Notes: generated from the sequence alone by a model not told the origin. A DNA stretch of 26,082 bases from Jaapia argillacea MUCL 33604 (GCA_000697665.1 KL197717.1:1301967-1328048); one strand, 5' to 3'. Counted from the stretch's first letter, positions 1 through 11,008 are shown. Numbers and translations are program-made.

Positions 1-66
1 TCTCCCTTCCTCTCCCTTCCTCTCACTTCTCCCTCCCTTCTTTTTTCCTCCCTCCTCTCTCCCTTC
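1..66. repeat. CT-rich low-complexity tract
   Basis: Almost pure pyrimidine sequence built from variants of a decamer, CTCCCTTCCT, running from the window edge. It encodes nothing. It probably continues outside the window, so its full length is unknown. Confidence 0.85.
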
Positions 67-618
67 TCCTGTATTTCATGGTGTTTGTATAATGGTCATA
101 GCCAGCACTTATGCTCATTAATTGTACACACTATCAAATTCCAACAATCATCCCTTGAGATCATAAGTATTGCTTGACTATCAACTTGAAATTGGTGTAT
201 AGTTACAACTAGGAACTATAAGCGCTATGGAGCTACTTGCTTCAATCTAAAGCTGCCAGAACCCTACAGCTAAGAATGGCATAACTATTATAGTGCTAGC
301 TAGAAAGACTGCTTGGAAAAGAAAATTCTAGAAGACTCTAGAGTTTGGTTGTGCCATTTCTGGAAAGTCTGGAATGCTCGAGGTGCGTCAAAAGTTTGTA
401 ATTTGCTTAATTTAGAACAATCTAGCTATAGAAGTGGTCTGGAGCACTTCTCGCTCCAAACCCTTTTTCCTGATGAAGGTCCACAGGGATGAGGCTTGGT
501 GCACCATGGCTATGCTTGAGTGGTCATTCCATTGGTCGAGGACTGTTCTCCGTGTGAGTTTTCCCAGACCGCCAGATGTGCAGCCTAGTACAGTTTCGGT
601 CCCACAGAAACCTAGCCA
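67..618. other. Stretch without a recognisable gene; left flank of the hAT insertion
   Basis: Both strands hold short open frames of about 100-125 codons (434-736 plus, 412-792 minus), but each runs into the transposon ends that start at 627. None resembles a family I know. Because the hAT element lies between this sequence and the LRR gene that begins at 6009, the part just before 619 was probably the promoter or 5' leader of that gene before the insertion. That is inference from the target duplication. Confidence 0.4.
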
Positions 619-626
619 ATCGCCAG
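619..626. repeat. hAT target-site duplication, left copy
   Basis: ATCGCCAG, identical to positions 5965-5972. Eight base pairs is the duplication length made by hAT transposases. Confidence 0.92.
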
Positions 627-649
627 TAGTGTTGTGCATGGCTGGGCTT
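627..649 (+). repeat. hAT terminal inverted repeat, 5' end
   Basis: Begins TAGTGTTGTG and matches the reverse complement of 5942-5964 at about 20 of 23 positions. The mismatches lie at positions 11, 17 and 18 of the repeat. Confidence 0.88.
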
Positions 650-770
650 CTGAGCCCCAGGCCGGCCAAGCAAGCCCTCAAAAGCCTGAGCCAAGCCAGT
701 TGCAAGCCTTGGGTTAGGGCCTGGCTTTGGATATAGGAGGCTAAGGCCGGCCCTTGAAGCTGGAGCTCCA
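640..770 (+). repeat. hAT subterminal repeat cluster, 5' side
   Basis: Dense short motifs related to GCCTGGCTT, GAGCCCC and GGCCGGCC. A copy of TAGGGCCTGGCTT lies near 714 and the same string recurs near the other end around 5892. Clusters of short subterminal motifs are transposase-binding sites in characterised hAT elements; that role is inferred here. Confidence 0.6.
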
Positions 771-1280
771 AAGTCCAAATTGAGTGTCCCAAGGACCTGG
801 TCCTTGGCTGTACAGTTACGGTGACTACCGATCAAGTCAAAAGTCAAATATCTTCTTTTCAACATCTGTGAGCATCATTATCATTGCCCCTCATTTGCTA
901 TCATTTGCAGTCAGTTGGATTGTCTGTGTTTGTTCCTGGCAACATGATCTATGAATTACATTATCTTGCTGTCTCGGGCCATGGCCGTGCATAATGTCTA
1001 GCAACACTGTCAAAACTGTCTGTATCGAAGACATGCTGTCTCTGTGACGTCTCCTTTGGTGAGGAGCCAGCCATCTTGTGAGTCTCTGGTGCCCGCAACG
1101 AACCTGCAGATTGGACAACGACCACATGGGCATGATCCTGCCAACAAGTAGTTAGATTTGAATGGAAGGGAAAAATGGTGAGCAGCTCGGTTTAAGTACA
1201 TACAGGATGCTGCATCCTCGAAATCGTCAATTTATTGATTTCGCACTTCAGAAGAGTTCCTGTATTTGAACAAGTGTAGG

Positions 1281-4200
1281 ATGGCTCCTGGTAAGCGCAT
1301 TTGTTGCCCTCGAATGCATCTCACTGCTGACCTGATTTGAGCAGAACAGCACCATCATGTACGCCTGGTGCTCCAACCAAGTACCTCCAAGTCTCTCACC
1401 AATCGAACATCGACATGGTTTTGCATTCTCTACCTACTTGCAGTACTTCCCCTCACAGCCCTCCTGTCCATTCTCGCTGTGTTGCAGTCATTTGTCAAGC
1501 CTTCCCAGATGTTCTCACCAGCCACAATTCAATACTCCTTGTTTACGTTGGCGCTCTTGCTGACACTTACCTGTGTTTACTGTTATTCCACCCTTTCTCT
1601 GGTTTTACTCAGTAAGTCACTGGTTTTTGTTGCAAACATTGGTCATTCACCTGTTTGATACAGTGTCATGGCTTTGCCCTCACTTCTTCTGTCTACAATG
1701 CCTAGTACCTCGTGAGGGAAGATATATTTGACACCGTTCCAACATCTCACATCTAAGGCTGGATCAATACCAATGACTTCTCGACCTTCAACCATTCACC
1801 ATGTTTATCATGGGCACTGATTGCCACAATTCGTCAGTACCAGATGATGATCCCCTGAGAGTGAAAGCAAGATCCACTCTGATTTGTATGTACCTCACAT
1901 TCTCGTCCTCCTGTATCCTCTTACCTAATGTATTCATTAGTTGTTACCACTGAAACCACCACAGCCAAGATTCTTGCCACCCTCCACCGACACTGGCTAA
2001 TTCCATTGGTACATCTTCTCACACATATACTCACAACCTTGGGACAGCACCTGCAAAACATTCATCTACACAAGACCATCGGTAGCCTAGGCTTGGGACC
2101 AATGTCCCATCTGTTTCTGAGGATTTTAGTCCAAGGTGGTACAAGTAAGTTCAACTTCGTATCAAGTCTATGTCTGCTACTTGTGAGTAATTTGTGTTCA
2201 CTGTAGATGATCCTGCCCCTGAAGCCACTGCACCAACACAGGAACCTCGTTGCTCAACATGGGTTCGGAGCTGAGCCACAAACTCACAAGTACAGACAAC
2301 CTCAAATGTCACAAGATTTGCGGAGCACCAGCCAATGCATCTGATGGCTTTGAATCCAGTGGTGAGGAGGGAGACCCGAAAGGAAAGGGTGTGGAATCTC
2401 TTCTTTTGACAGGTCTGTCGCTGACTCTGGCAATCTTAGCCTCAGGATCATCTTGAGTGCCCATCAGTATTGAATCTGACAAGGAAGGACAACCATAGGA
2501 GAGACAAAAGACAGTTGGTGGCGGTAAGTTCTCATTTCTGTTGCTTGACATCTTGTCTTGCAGGTCAATATTCCAATGTTCACAGCTTCAAAATCCTGTC
2601 TGAAAGCCACCACAATTGTATCTGACAATGGCAAGGATGGGGACAATGACACAACTCCGATTGACAGCTCAGAGCCCCACAAGAAAAGGAGAGCATCGAA
2701 ACGTGAGTTGTATCATTGACAAATTTTTGTTTTCATCTGATCAAATATGCATCTTGGGTTCATCTCCTGAAGCTGGCTTGGTTGCACCATATGTTGACGA
2801 AGAAGATAGCGATGGTATGCTCAAGGATCTCGGTCATATCGCCACGCCACCTAAAGTCAAAGGCAAATCAAGTGCCACTGTGGACGTTTGACATTTCTTT
2901 GGCTCGCCATACACCCAAGACAACAGTGGCAAGCCACAGCAAGTCCATGATTGTAAGAAGTGCAAGTCAGTCATTGTTGTTACCTTCAAGTCTTCATAAT
3001 ATTCATATAATTTGCTACTCAGGGATAGATTCGCCAGTGGATGTACCATTGTTAGTGATGTCTCAACCTCTCGGTGCCATCTCACCTCAAGGCATCGGGT
3101 ACAGTGTTGGCTTTCTAATCAATGTACCATTCTTGACATCTGTCTCCACACAGAGTGATTACCTCTCTTGGTGTACTAAAAACAACTTCACCTTGATGCT
3201 AAGGGAAGATGTTGAAGCTCAGAAGGCAAAGGCTGATCTTAGGAAAACTCAAGCTACTCTTGACAGTCATCTCCACATGGAGGACCCCAGGAACGTATCA
3301 TCCCTTACTCTGATGATGCTGTCAAGTCAGCTGCAATTCAGTGGCTCATTGAGACGGACCAGGTTAGTGAACCTCTCAAAGTATCCTGGCCATGAGTTAA
3401 TCATCTATGTTCAGCCCATCAGTGCTCTTGAACATCCATCATTCACAAAGATGATTGACATCGCTTCATGTGCTAAGAATGGGGTCAAAATACCAAATCG
3501 CAAGGCTACCCAACGAGAGATACTCAACATATTTTATGACTATCTTGTTAAGATGAAAGAAAAACTTAATGTAAGTTCTCGCATGTCATTCTGGGTGGGC
3601 GAGCACTTAATGGATGTCAAAGTTTAGGGCCCTTCCGTTCGAGGGTTGATTTCGCTCATGTGTGATGCCTGGTAAGCGAGTAATGTTGATGGCTACTTTG
3701 CGGTCACTGCACACTGGATCAAGGAGAGATCACCAAACGAATGGGTTCTCAAAGGCACCATTATTGGCTTTGTGTGGATGATCCGTTCACACAACGGTAA
3801 GTGACTTGGCCAAGCCCTATACAAAGTTGCAGATCAGATAGGAATTGTGCACAAGGTAAGTGACTTCTGTCATCTCAGAAGGGTTAGGGTTAATGCTGTT
3901 CTGTAGATCTTCATGGTAACATCCAACAATGCCAGCCCAAACATGACAATGATGCAAAAGTTTTCCAAACACATCAGGAACACCCAGAAAGTGGATTACG
4001 ATGGCAGTAAACACCAGATTGGGTGAGATTTGTGGCTATTCAGTAACATTCAGATACTTACCATGTTGATATAGATGCCTTGCACACATTGTCAACCTTG
4101 CAATGTAAGCTGTTATCGCCACTCAGAGCAAGTCATCCCATTATGATCACCACAAACTGGATGCCCACATCCCCAATACATTGGCCAAAGTTTGTGATGA

Positions 4201-5783
4201 AGTTGGTCTTATTCAGGCAATCTCAGTCAAGGTGAGTTCTGGATGTCTTTCTTCGATCAACAAGCCTGTATTCATGTTGGTGTATCATCCAGGAGCGTTC
4301 TTCAAGCCAGTGGAAGGAGAGATTCCGTGACATCCAACTTTCAGCTGGAACTGTCAGCAAAGATGTGAAGACTCTCATCGTTGATATGAAAGTTCGCTGG
4401 TCATCAACGTACATGATGTTGAACCAGGCGTACAGTCTGCAAAAGGTAATTTTCATATCGCTTTTTGTGATTTGTTCCTGCTGACAATCACTTTGTAGAT
4501 CATTGAGAATTTCTTAATGGAAATTTCGCGAGTTGAGAAGGACAAAGACAAATCAAGAAAGCTGTATGAGCTCATACCTTCTCCAGAGGAATGGAAGAGA
4601 ATCAAGGTGTTCCAGTGTGTACTTGCAGTAAGTGGTCATTTTGATCATGTCAATGTATTCTCATGATTCATTGACTCGTCTGTTAGATCACTGACAGAGC
4701 CCAACAATGGTTCTCGTCAGAAACTTATCCTGCTCTTCATCTTGGTCTACCTGCCCTTGAAGAACTCCATGCCTTGTGGACAAAGCTCTAAACCTCCCTC
4801 AGGCATGACTCTCTCTTTTTGGCAGGGATCCAAGCTGGCCTCGATAAGATTGCTGAATACTACAACAAGACTGGTGATAATGATTCATACATATTCTCTA
4901 TTTGTATGTCTGTTGTCTTCCTTCACATCAATCTTCTAAAATTTGTTACATTCACAGTACTTGAGCCATCGAAATGCATGGCTCACTTTGAGAATGACTG
5001 GACGCCAATGTTATGCAAGCAAGTCCAACGACTCACAAAGGATGTTGTAAGTCTTGGTTCCTCTCATTGATGCCAAATACTGAATTTCCATTAGTTCAAA
5101 AAGTGACATCAAGAGGTCAATGCTGAGCGAGTCAGCCTGAATGTTGCCGCCACGGTCAAGAAAGCCAACAAATGCTGTTACTCAGGGGCCCTTGCAGATT
5201 TATCAGACAGTGATGACGACAATGACATTGATACCCCATTGACAACAGCCTGTACCCATGCAACGACATACACGGAAGAAGCTTGGGAGCGAGAGTATAA
5301 CAAGTATCTCAACCTTGACGAAGACATTCCCGATGGTATGTCGACTGTCAAGTGGTAGGGGGTATGTTATTCTCGTCTCTTACCAACTGCTTTACAACCT
5401 TCTCACCCTTTCAACAGCTCAATGCCCATTGGTTTCCAACATGGGCGTCTCTTGCACGGGACTACCTCGCCATCATGGCAACATCTGTCTCCAGCGAGCA
5501 AGCATTCTCAAGTGCTGGCATTACAATCACAAAGTGTTGTAACTGTCTTAAAGGGGACATTGTTGAAGCCCTTCAAGCTTTGAAGTGCGCCTTCCATAAC
5601 AATCTTTTCTTCTATGATACAGGGCCATCATCCACTACTGAAGAGGAGTCTGTGCAACAGGAAGAGCAGGAGATGGAGGATGCAGGTGGAGACATCCAAG
5701 GTTCTGATAAGTTTGATTTGATTCACCTTGATTTGGATAGTGATGCAGAAGAGGAGTTTGATGATGATTTTGGGGGGGCCTAG
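1281..5783 (+). pseudogene. hAT-family transposase gene, multi-exon, inactivated
   Basis: A cut-and-paste DNA transposase that would act in the nucleus on the ends at 627 and 5964. The likely start is ATG at 1281 in a short first exon, followed by GTAAGC at 1291; exon assignment before 2600 is uncertain. Visible domains in order: a BED-type zinc finger (Cys codons 2952 and 2961, C-x2-C; His codons 3078 and 3093, H-x4-H); the motif YFAVTAHWI near 3690; RWSSTYMML near 4395, the usual hAT R-W-x-S-T-Y block; and a C-terminal hAT dimerisation region from about 5420, with SVSSEQAFSSAG containing the conserved Glu, then an acidic tail ending at TAG 5781-5783. Several GT..AG introns lie between. In-frame stops occur at 2272, 2889, 3802, 4106, 4789 and 5104, each fitting CGA to TGA or CAA to TAA. 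The Lys-Arg-Arg-Asn motif after the Glu reads Lys-Cys-Cys-Asn. Confidence 0.88.
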
Positions 5784-5834
5784 CTATTGTATACAGGTGC
5801 AACATTATTCTATATATTTTTTTCGATTTTTTCT

Positions 5835-5955
5835 TGGTTGAGCCCTGGCCTGAACCCGAGCCAAGCCCAAGCCGAGCCCGAGCCCTAGCCTAGGGCCTGG
5901 CTTGCAGTTCCAACAAGCCCAAGCTGTCTCAGGCCAAGCCCAAGCCAGGCCATCC
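5835..5955 (+). repeat. hAT subterminal repeat cluster, 3' side
   Basis: At least ten hexamer-like units of the types GAGCCC, AAGCCC and GCCAAGCC are packed between the transposase stop codon and the 3' inverted repeat. It mirrors the cluster at the 5' end in composition and includes TAGGGCCTGGCTT near 5892. Confidence 0.65.
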
Positions 5956-5964
5956 ACAACACTA
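5942..5964 (-). repeat. hAT terminal inverted repeat, 3' end
   Basis: Ends CACAACACTA at 5964 and is the inverted partner of 627-649. Confidence 0.88.
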
Positions 5965-5972
5965 ATCGCCAG
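5965..5972. repeat. hAT target-site duplication, right copy
   Basis: ATCGCCAG, identical to 619-626. The LRR gene's start codon follows 36 bp later. Confidence 0.92.
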
Positions 5973-6802
5973 GTAATCCCCCCCTCCCCTCTGAATCTCC
6001 AGTGCAAGATGTTTGCCCCACAAGGTTCAGGACTCATCAAGAAACTTCGAGACATTGTGGTTCACCCTCTTCAGGATCCTCAGCCAATTGTGGATTGGTT
6101 TTCAAGGTCGATGCTGGATTACGCTCCGTTACTGGTGAGTTCCTGTATCATTCGAGACCACAACTCAATGGATGTGGAGAGTTTTCAGGGGAAGAACTTT
6201 GTTGGTTCATGGCATGTTGGCAAACTGTCCCAGCATGTCACTTACATCTCATGATTTAATTCATCACCCTCTCTGACAAAATTTCTATCATATCAGGTGC
6301 AGGTGAATTAATAAAAATGATCAACTCTTGTCACCACGTCACCAGGCTAATCCTCGGACACAACCAACTCGGTGACGAAGGCACTATGGAACTATTCACC
6401 TTCCTCTCTTCAACTGAAGGTCGCAGACACAAGATTGAAGAAATCAGTTTGAATTCCAACAAGATTGGGAATCAAGGGTTGGAAGTTATCATTCAGTTTC
6501 TTAGAGATAACATGGATCTATGTGAACTTTTCTTACAAAATGTTTGTAAGCTCATCAGCCATTTCATGTCTGTCGAAAATGACTCTGAACATTCCTCTTG
6601 CACATACTCAAAATGAACAACATAGAACAATTTCACCAGTTCACCCATACTCTCCCAATTCTTCACCAAATCCCTAAACACCTCCTGCCTCTCTACACTA
6701 ACCCTAACAACAAAACACCAACTCTCCGACAGCCCCTTTTCCCACTTCCTCCCACACTTACTTACACCCCACCTCAAAGAACTTCACGTATCTGCTATAG
6801 CA

Positions 6803-6807
6803 CTCAC
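6803..6807. repeat. Probable target duplication of the LRR-gene insertion, left copy
   Basis: CTCAC, repeated at 8598-8602 where LRR coding sequence resumes. Five base pairs is typical of LTR retroelements but short enough to occur by chance. Confidence 0.55.
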
Positions 6808-7138
6808 GCTGTGGGGAACCCAATCCACCTACGAACGGAATCGCGCTGTTATACCATTTCGACCGTAACTCCATCGAATCAAGCATATGACATCCCCTCT
6901 CCTCACAGCTGTTTGAATCCAATAGTTTCATACAATTTCGGACATGACATCCCATTCCCTCACTCCTGACAACCACACGACACTCAGTCCCATCTCAAAC
7001 AAAACTTGACTTTCAGTAATTTGCTCCCTCGTCATTCTGAACTCGGAAATATCCAAACGTCCGAAGGCACGCCCAACCCTCCTAACGAATAGATCGTATT
7101 CCGGATGGTGTCGGAATTTCCTATCTGCTCCAACTCTG

Positions 7139-7436
7139 AGATTCCTCCTGAGACCAGATGTCCACCATTTCGCCTCCATGTCGCTCAGTATCGGGATTTC
7201 CGATGTTATCGAGTTAGGACCATATTTGACCCGACGATACGACTCCGATGCACCCGATGCAAGCATTCATAGGAGTCCGGAATATCGGAATTCGACTCGA
7301 GACTAGTTGTTCACCATCTCGCCTCCACGTCATTCAGTATTGGGAATTCCGACGTTATCAAGTCGGGACCGTATTCAATACGACGATACGATTCCGAGGC
7401 ACCCGATGCCCATGATTCTAGGTGTCCGAAACATCG
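7139..7436 (+). repeat. Two-copy imperfect tandem repeat, period 149 bp
   Basis: The block starting CGCCTCCATG at 7171 recurs as CGCCTCCACG at 7320. Both copies carry a TTCCGA-GTTATC segment, CGACGATACGA and CACCCGATG in the same order. It lies upstream of the TATA box at 7946, where enhancer duplications are common in LTRs. Confidence 0.8.
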
Positions 7437-7945
7437 AGATTCAACTCAAAGCTCTCTCTCCACCAATTTGGACCTATGACTTTGCACGTCTCGGGAAACC
7501 CGATGATCTTATCAGGAAGCTCCTTATCTCGACGTTCCGAGTCCCAATACACTGCCACAACACGTTCCTATGGTCCGGTACTCCAGTGTTTACGAATCAC
7601 TTACATCACTTTCCATATCCTTCACTTCTCAACTTCTCTACCTTGTGTTTGTGCTCTCAAGTCAAGTCCTCAATCAAGAAGACACTCGATTTAGGTTTCC
7701 GAGATAAACTACTACAGATCCTGCTCCTCCTGGGTCTTCTGTGCCATTCCCCTTTCAGTCCAAGACTCCTTCGCCAGGACTTCACTCGCTTCAGAGGATA
7801 CTTAATATGTTTTACCTCACTTGCTTGACTTTCGACTTGTCCCCTGTTTTGTTGTGCACTCTTTCACTTGAATCACCCCCATGCTGTATCAAGTTCACCC
7901 TATCCTTTGTCCTTTCCTCTTTCATAGCTACCTCGTGTACTTAGG

Positions 7946-7953
7946 TATAAAAG
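7946..7953 (+). promoter_or_regulatory. TATA box of the LTR-like insertion
   Basis: TATAAAAG. A transcript start would be expected about 30 bp downstream, near the CTACTGGAACAATAAC sequence at 7964-7979. No coding region follows, so it would drive a non-coding transcript towards the downstream half of the LRR gene. Confidence 0.5.
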
Positions 7954-8597
7954 CCTGTCTGTAGCTACTGGAACAATAACAACCTTTCGTGATCTCTCTC
8001 GTCCTGAGTTGCTCTCGGATGTTGCTCACCCTCACGCTCTCAATCTAAGCCTGTCCTTGTGTCACTCTCTAGTGTTCCCTTGGATTCTAACTGTCTCAGG
8101 TTTCAGACTTCTTTGTTTTCGGGATTTCCGACTTTTCTTACTTTCGACTTGTGTTGACGTTTCCCGACCTTCACGTTCTATCTCGACGCTTTCTTTCGAT
8201 CCGATCCGTTTCTATTTCGTTCCGATTTGTGTTTCCCTTTCATTTCTATTCTGACGTCTTAGTTTCAATTCATTTCAATTCAGATCTTCGTTTTCTATTG
8301 TTTTTGTTTGTTTCCGTCACACGTCCTACAGTTATATTCGTCGTATCGCATCCTTAGATTTCCGAGTAGTCCGACCCGATTCCGGACGTTTCGGACACAC
8401 GCACAAGTACTCGCTCAAGCACATCATCCTCCTGGGATTACTCCTCCACCATCGCTGTGTTGAGTCGAGTTTCCCTTGTATTTCAACTACTGGACACCTT
8501 CCTTTCGGACCCTACCTAGTCTGTCCTACACATTCCTGCATCCCGAAACACTGATCCCTCCCGTTCTTTGATTTCCATTGAAGACAAACAACTACCC

Positions 8598-8602
8598 CTC
8601 AC
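8598..8602. repeat. Probable target duplication of the LRR-gene insertion, right copy
   Basis: CTCAC, matching 6803-6807; LRR coding sequence resumes at 8603. Confidence 0.55.
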
Positions 8603-9404
8603 TTGGAACTTACACACCCCGAGTACCCCACAACGCCCTCCTCCACAACCCATCTCATTGCATACATCTCCTCACCCCAATGTTGGCTAACAACACTCAA
8701 ATGTAATGGCAATGCTTTGGGGTTACATGCTGTCCAAGATATCATGGTGGCTATTGATAAATACAATTATTCGCTATGCAAAGTCAAGTTGTATGCGAAT
8801 CAGTTGGGCAAGGTCAATACGAATGCACAGGATGAAGAGGATCCTAAACCAGCTCTATGGGATGAATGTAAGAAACTCCTTGTTAGGATCCTTTATCAGA
8901 ATGAAGATCTCAAATCAAGAACTGAAAGAGATGCTTTGGCTTTATTGGATGTTTCAAGGATGTTACTCCTCAAATCCTTGTCATCTATGAACCCTGACCC
9001 AAAGGATGTCATGGAGAAAGTGACAAATTCATATCCTCCTCCAACACCAATGTTGTCTCCAGTCATTGCTCCGATCATCAGAAAGATGACTTTTATGGGT
9101 GCTTTTGCATTCTTGCAGTTACTGATTGAGTTACAGCTCATGATACTGGGTCTCACTGCACCTGTGCTGAGTATAGCTCAACAACTTAGGATCTTTGCAT
9201 ATGCATCAGATCTTCTGACTCTCCCCCATCTCTCCACCTCCATTCTCAATCTTCCCGCCCAGTTCATAATCAGACTCTTGCAGTCAGAGAAATTGTGTTG
9301 GACACACTAGTGGGGTCAAATGTCAGAATGAGATGTTGAGAAAGCAGTGGTTGGAGAGTATTGGATGTGATGCATTCAAGTTCAAATGTTGGGACACTAT
9401 TTGA

Positions 9405-10588
9405 GGCATGATGTCTTTGATTTCTAGCCTGATGATCCATTCGTGATGTGGTGGGATGTTGTGTGTCAACTGTCACTCTCAGTAAAAATGAAAGTTGAGG
9501 CAAGTCTTTGGTAGTCAATCCAAGTTGGTGATCATTAGCCACTTGATTATCAAATCCAGGTGGTTTCCACTGGTTGGTGGAGACACGAAGTCTGTGGTTG
9601 TCAGTTGGTGTGGCTGGGAGATTCTGAGGAGTGGGAAGGCATTTTGCGCACTGCTACGATCCAGGTGTGTCCGTGTGTATATGCATGATCTGTTGTGTTG
9701 GATCAATTCTGACTTACATGCACCAGATATTCACACATCTCCATCAATTCGATCATAGCATCTGTCTTCCCCCTTCTTCAACCTCATCACCAGTTGCTTC
9801 AGTGCCCCTCCCAACTTTCCCATTAGGCAATGGTTCAATACCCCATCACCGTTGACTTAGGGGTACAACACAGTCTTGATGCTATCCTGGTGTGTTGTTG
9901 TTCTGATCTTTCATTCAGTTGCAAAGTTGCTCCAAAGCGCATATACTGTGAAACTGAGGCTTAATTTGAGCGAATCACACTGATAGCCCTGCAGAGTAGT
10001 CAACCAAACGATGTATCACCTCAACCCTCCATGCTATGCCCTCTCCACCTCAGCTTAACACCATGGATTGCATCTTCAACTATGTACTCTGAGAATGTCT
10101 TGAAGCCCTCTGCTGCAGGTATTTTATGTGATGCAACCATCACACCAAGGTAGGTGACCCACAGATGCTGAGACATCACTTTGCAGTCCTGACATGCATA
10201 TAAAATTGTTGCAAGCCAAGCCTATTGGTGGAGGTATATTTCCTTCAACAGCAAGCATAGAACATTGGGTCATTGATAGGGCTGGTAAAATTGTTGAGGG
10301 GTTCTGAAAGTAAGCAACATTGCAGATTCTGTGACAAGAGACACTGCCATCAGTGCAAGGGCAGAAATGATGATGGCACATTGAACTAGCACTTACTTCA
10401 ACAACCATTCAATGTTTTAACTCAACCGTTTCAAAACTCAATGTATCGGTGAGCACAGTGAATTGTGTGTGGGTGCAGAGAGGTGGCTGAGAATTGAGGG
10501 ACATTGCATAAGCACAACTTGTCTGCTGATGATTCAGAAGATTGTTCTGAGAGTGAACAAATCTCCTTAGAGTTTTGCGGAATGTGTT
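9405..10588. other. Stretch without a recognisable gene
   Basis: Only short open frames on both strands (for example 9495-9758 plus and 10124-10408 minus). None shows a motif I recognise. The composition resembles decayed non-coding or transposon-derived sequence. Confidence 0.5.
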
Positions 10589-10858
10589 TCAAATGGCAAA
10601 ATATCTATTGTTCGAGGGATAGGACAATTCTCTGATCTTCTGTCGAAGAGCTCTCAAATATTTTAGACAAATATGAGGGATGACAACAAACAAAGGGAGG
10701 ATGACAAAGACTATAAAGCAGTAAAATCCTACCTTCAAGATTTCTGTCAAAGAAATCTGATACTTCACAGAACCTGATGCTGACAGATGGACCTCAATGG
10801 CTGCAACAATATGCAGGCTTACAAACTCAGGTTTTTCTGGCACAAAACAGACTTTCAA
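10589..10858 (-). CDS. Short unrecognised minus-strand open frame downstream of a CCAAT/TATA block
   Basis: An 89-codon frame starting MKVCFVPEKPEFVSLHIVAA. It begins about 75 bp downstream, on the minus strand, of a TATA box (10934-10941) with a CCAAT-motif array behind it, which is the best argument that it is transcribed. The second half is hydrophobic (ILKVGFYCFIVFVILPLFVV), but a GTAGG donor-like site directly after the ILK codons suggests that this part may be intronic. I do not recognise the protein. It could equally be the R-U5 part of an LTR read by chance. Confidence 0.25.
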   Translation of the reverse strand: MKVCFVPEKPEFVSLHIVAAIEVHLSASGSVKYQISLTEILKVGFYCFIVFVILPLFVVIPHICLKYLRALRQKIRELSYPSNNRYFAI

Positions 10859-10933
10859 GTGAAGAGGGAATCCCTTCAGAGGGGAATACTTTGGGGTGGG
10901 AATTCTTCTGTTTCTTCTCTCTACTCAGCCTGC

Positions 10934-10941
10934 CTTATATA
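10934..10941 (-). promoter_or_regulatory. Minus-strand TATA box
   Basis: Reads TATATAAG on the minus strand. It lies about 70 bp downstream of the CCAAT repeat array in the same orientation. Confidence 0.45.
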
Positions 10942-11008
10942 GGCTACAAAATGCTGACTAATCTACTGTATGTAAGCTTAATATTCCTGACAAAGCACCT
11001 GTTTCTAG

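Larger units (their letters stand above)
627..5964 (+). mobile_element. Complete, decayed hAT-superfamily DNA transposon (5338 bp)
   Basis: Both boundaries can be read directly. The element starts TAGTGTTGTG at 627 and ends with its reverse complement, CACAACACTA, at 5964; the inverted similarity continues for about 23 bp with 3 mismatches. Outside are identical 8-bp duplications, ATCGCCAG. Behind each terminus lies a cluster of GGCTTGG/AAGCCC-type subterminal motifs (about 640-770 and 5835-5955). The interior holds one multi-exon transposase gene in the same direction. The transposase carries several in-frame stops, so this copy is unlikely to be autonomous, but intact ends mean it could in principle be mobilised by an active relative. 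It lies immediately upstream of the LRR gene that starts at 6009. Confidence 0.92.
6808..8597 (+). mobile_element. CpG-rich, non-coding LTR-like insertion (about 1.8 kb) in the LRR gene
   Basis: It separates two parts of one LRR gene and is flanked by CTCAC on both sides. It has no credible coding region. A TATA box (TATAAAAG, 7946) followed by a pyrimidine-rich leader, and an upstream tandem repeat (7139-7436), suggest a U3-R-U5 layout, so a solo LTR of a retroelement or a large LTR-type non-autonomous element is likely. The left end reads GCTGTGGGGAACCC. Exact TG..CA termini consistent with the duplication were not found, so the class is an inference. CpG is frequent here, unlike the decayed neighbours, suggesting a recent insertion. 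No second copy exists in the window. Confidence 0.6.
6009..9404 (+). pseudogene. LRR (ribonuclease-inhibitor-like) gene with C-terminal F-box-like region, broken by an insertion
   Basis: An RNI-like leucine-rich-repeat protein of a type common in Agaricomycetes; its cellular role is not known to me. ATG at 6009 opens with MFAPQGSGLIKKL. LRR units follow: LILGHNQLGDEGTMELF (from about 6344), ISLNSNKIGNQGLEV, and LCELFLQN joined across an intron at 6542-6625 (donor GTTTGT, acceptor ATAG) to NNFTSSPILSQFF. Coding continues to about 6807, where a 1.8-kb insertion interrupts it, and resumes at 8603 with WLTTLKCNGNALGL and KVKLYANQLG. A region near 9110-9230 (LIELQLMILG) resembles an F-box-like LP-x-EL motif. 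A tail in another frame (KQWLESIGCDAF) ends at TGA 9402-9404. The exon boundary between about 6236 and 6297 is unclear, and the frames either side of the insertion and at about 9310 do not join cleanly. I read it as a pseudogene. Confidence 0.78.

Noticed and set aside
412-865. Overlapping open frames of 100-126 codons on both strands around the hAT left end
   Set aside because: They run across the transposon boundary at 627 and into GC-rich subterminal repeats, with no recognisable motif; they are chance frames.
6690-6720. CACTAACCCTAACAAC, resembling a telomere-type repeat
   Set aside because: Only about two degenerate units, and it lies inside LRR coding sequence.
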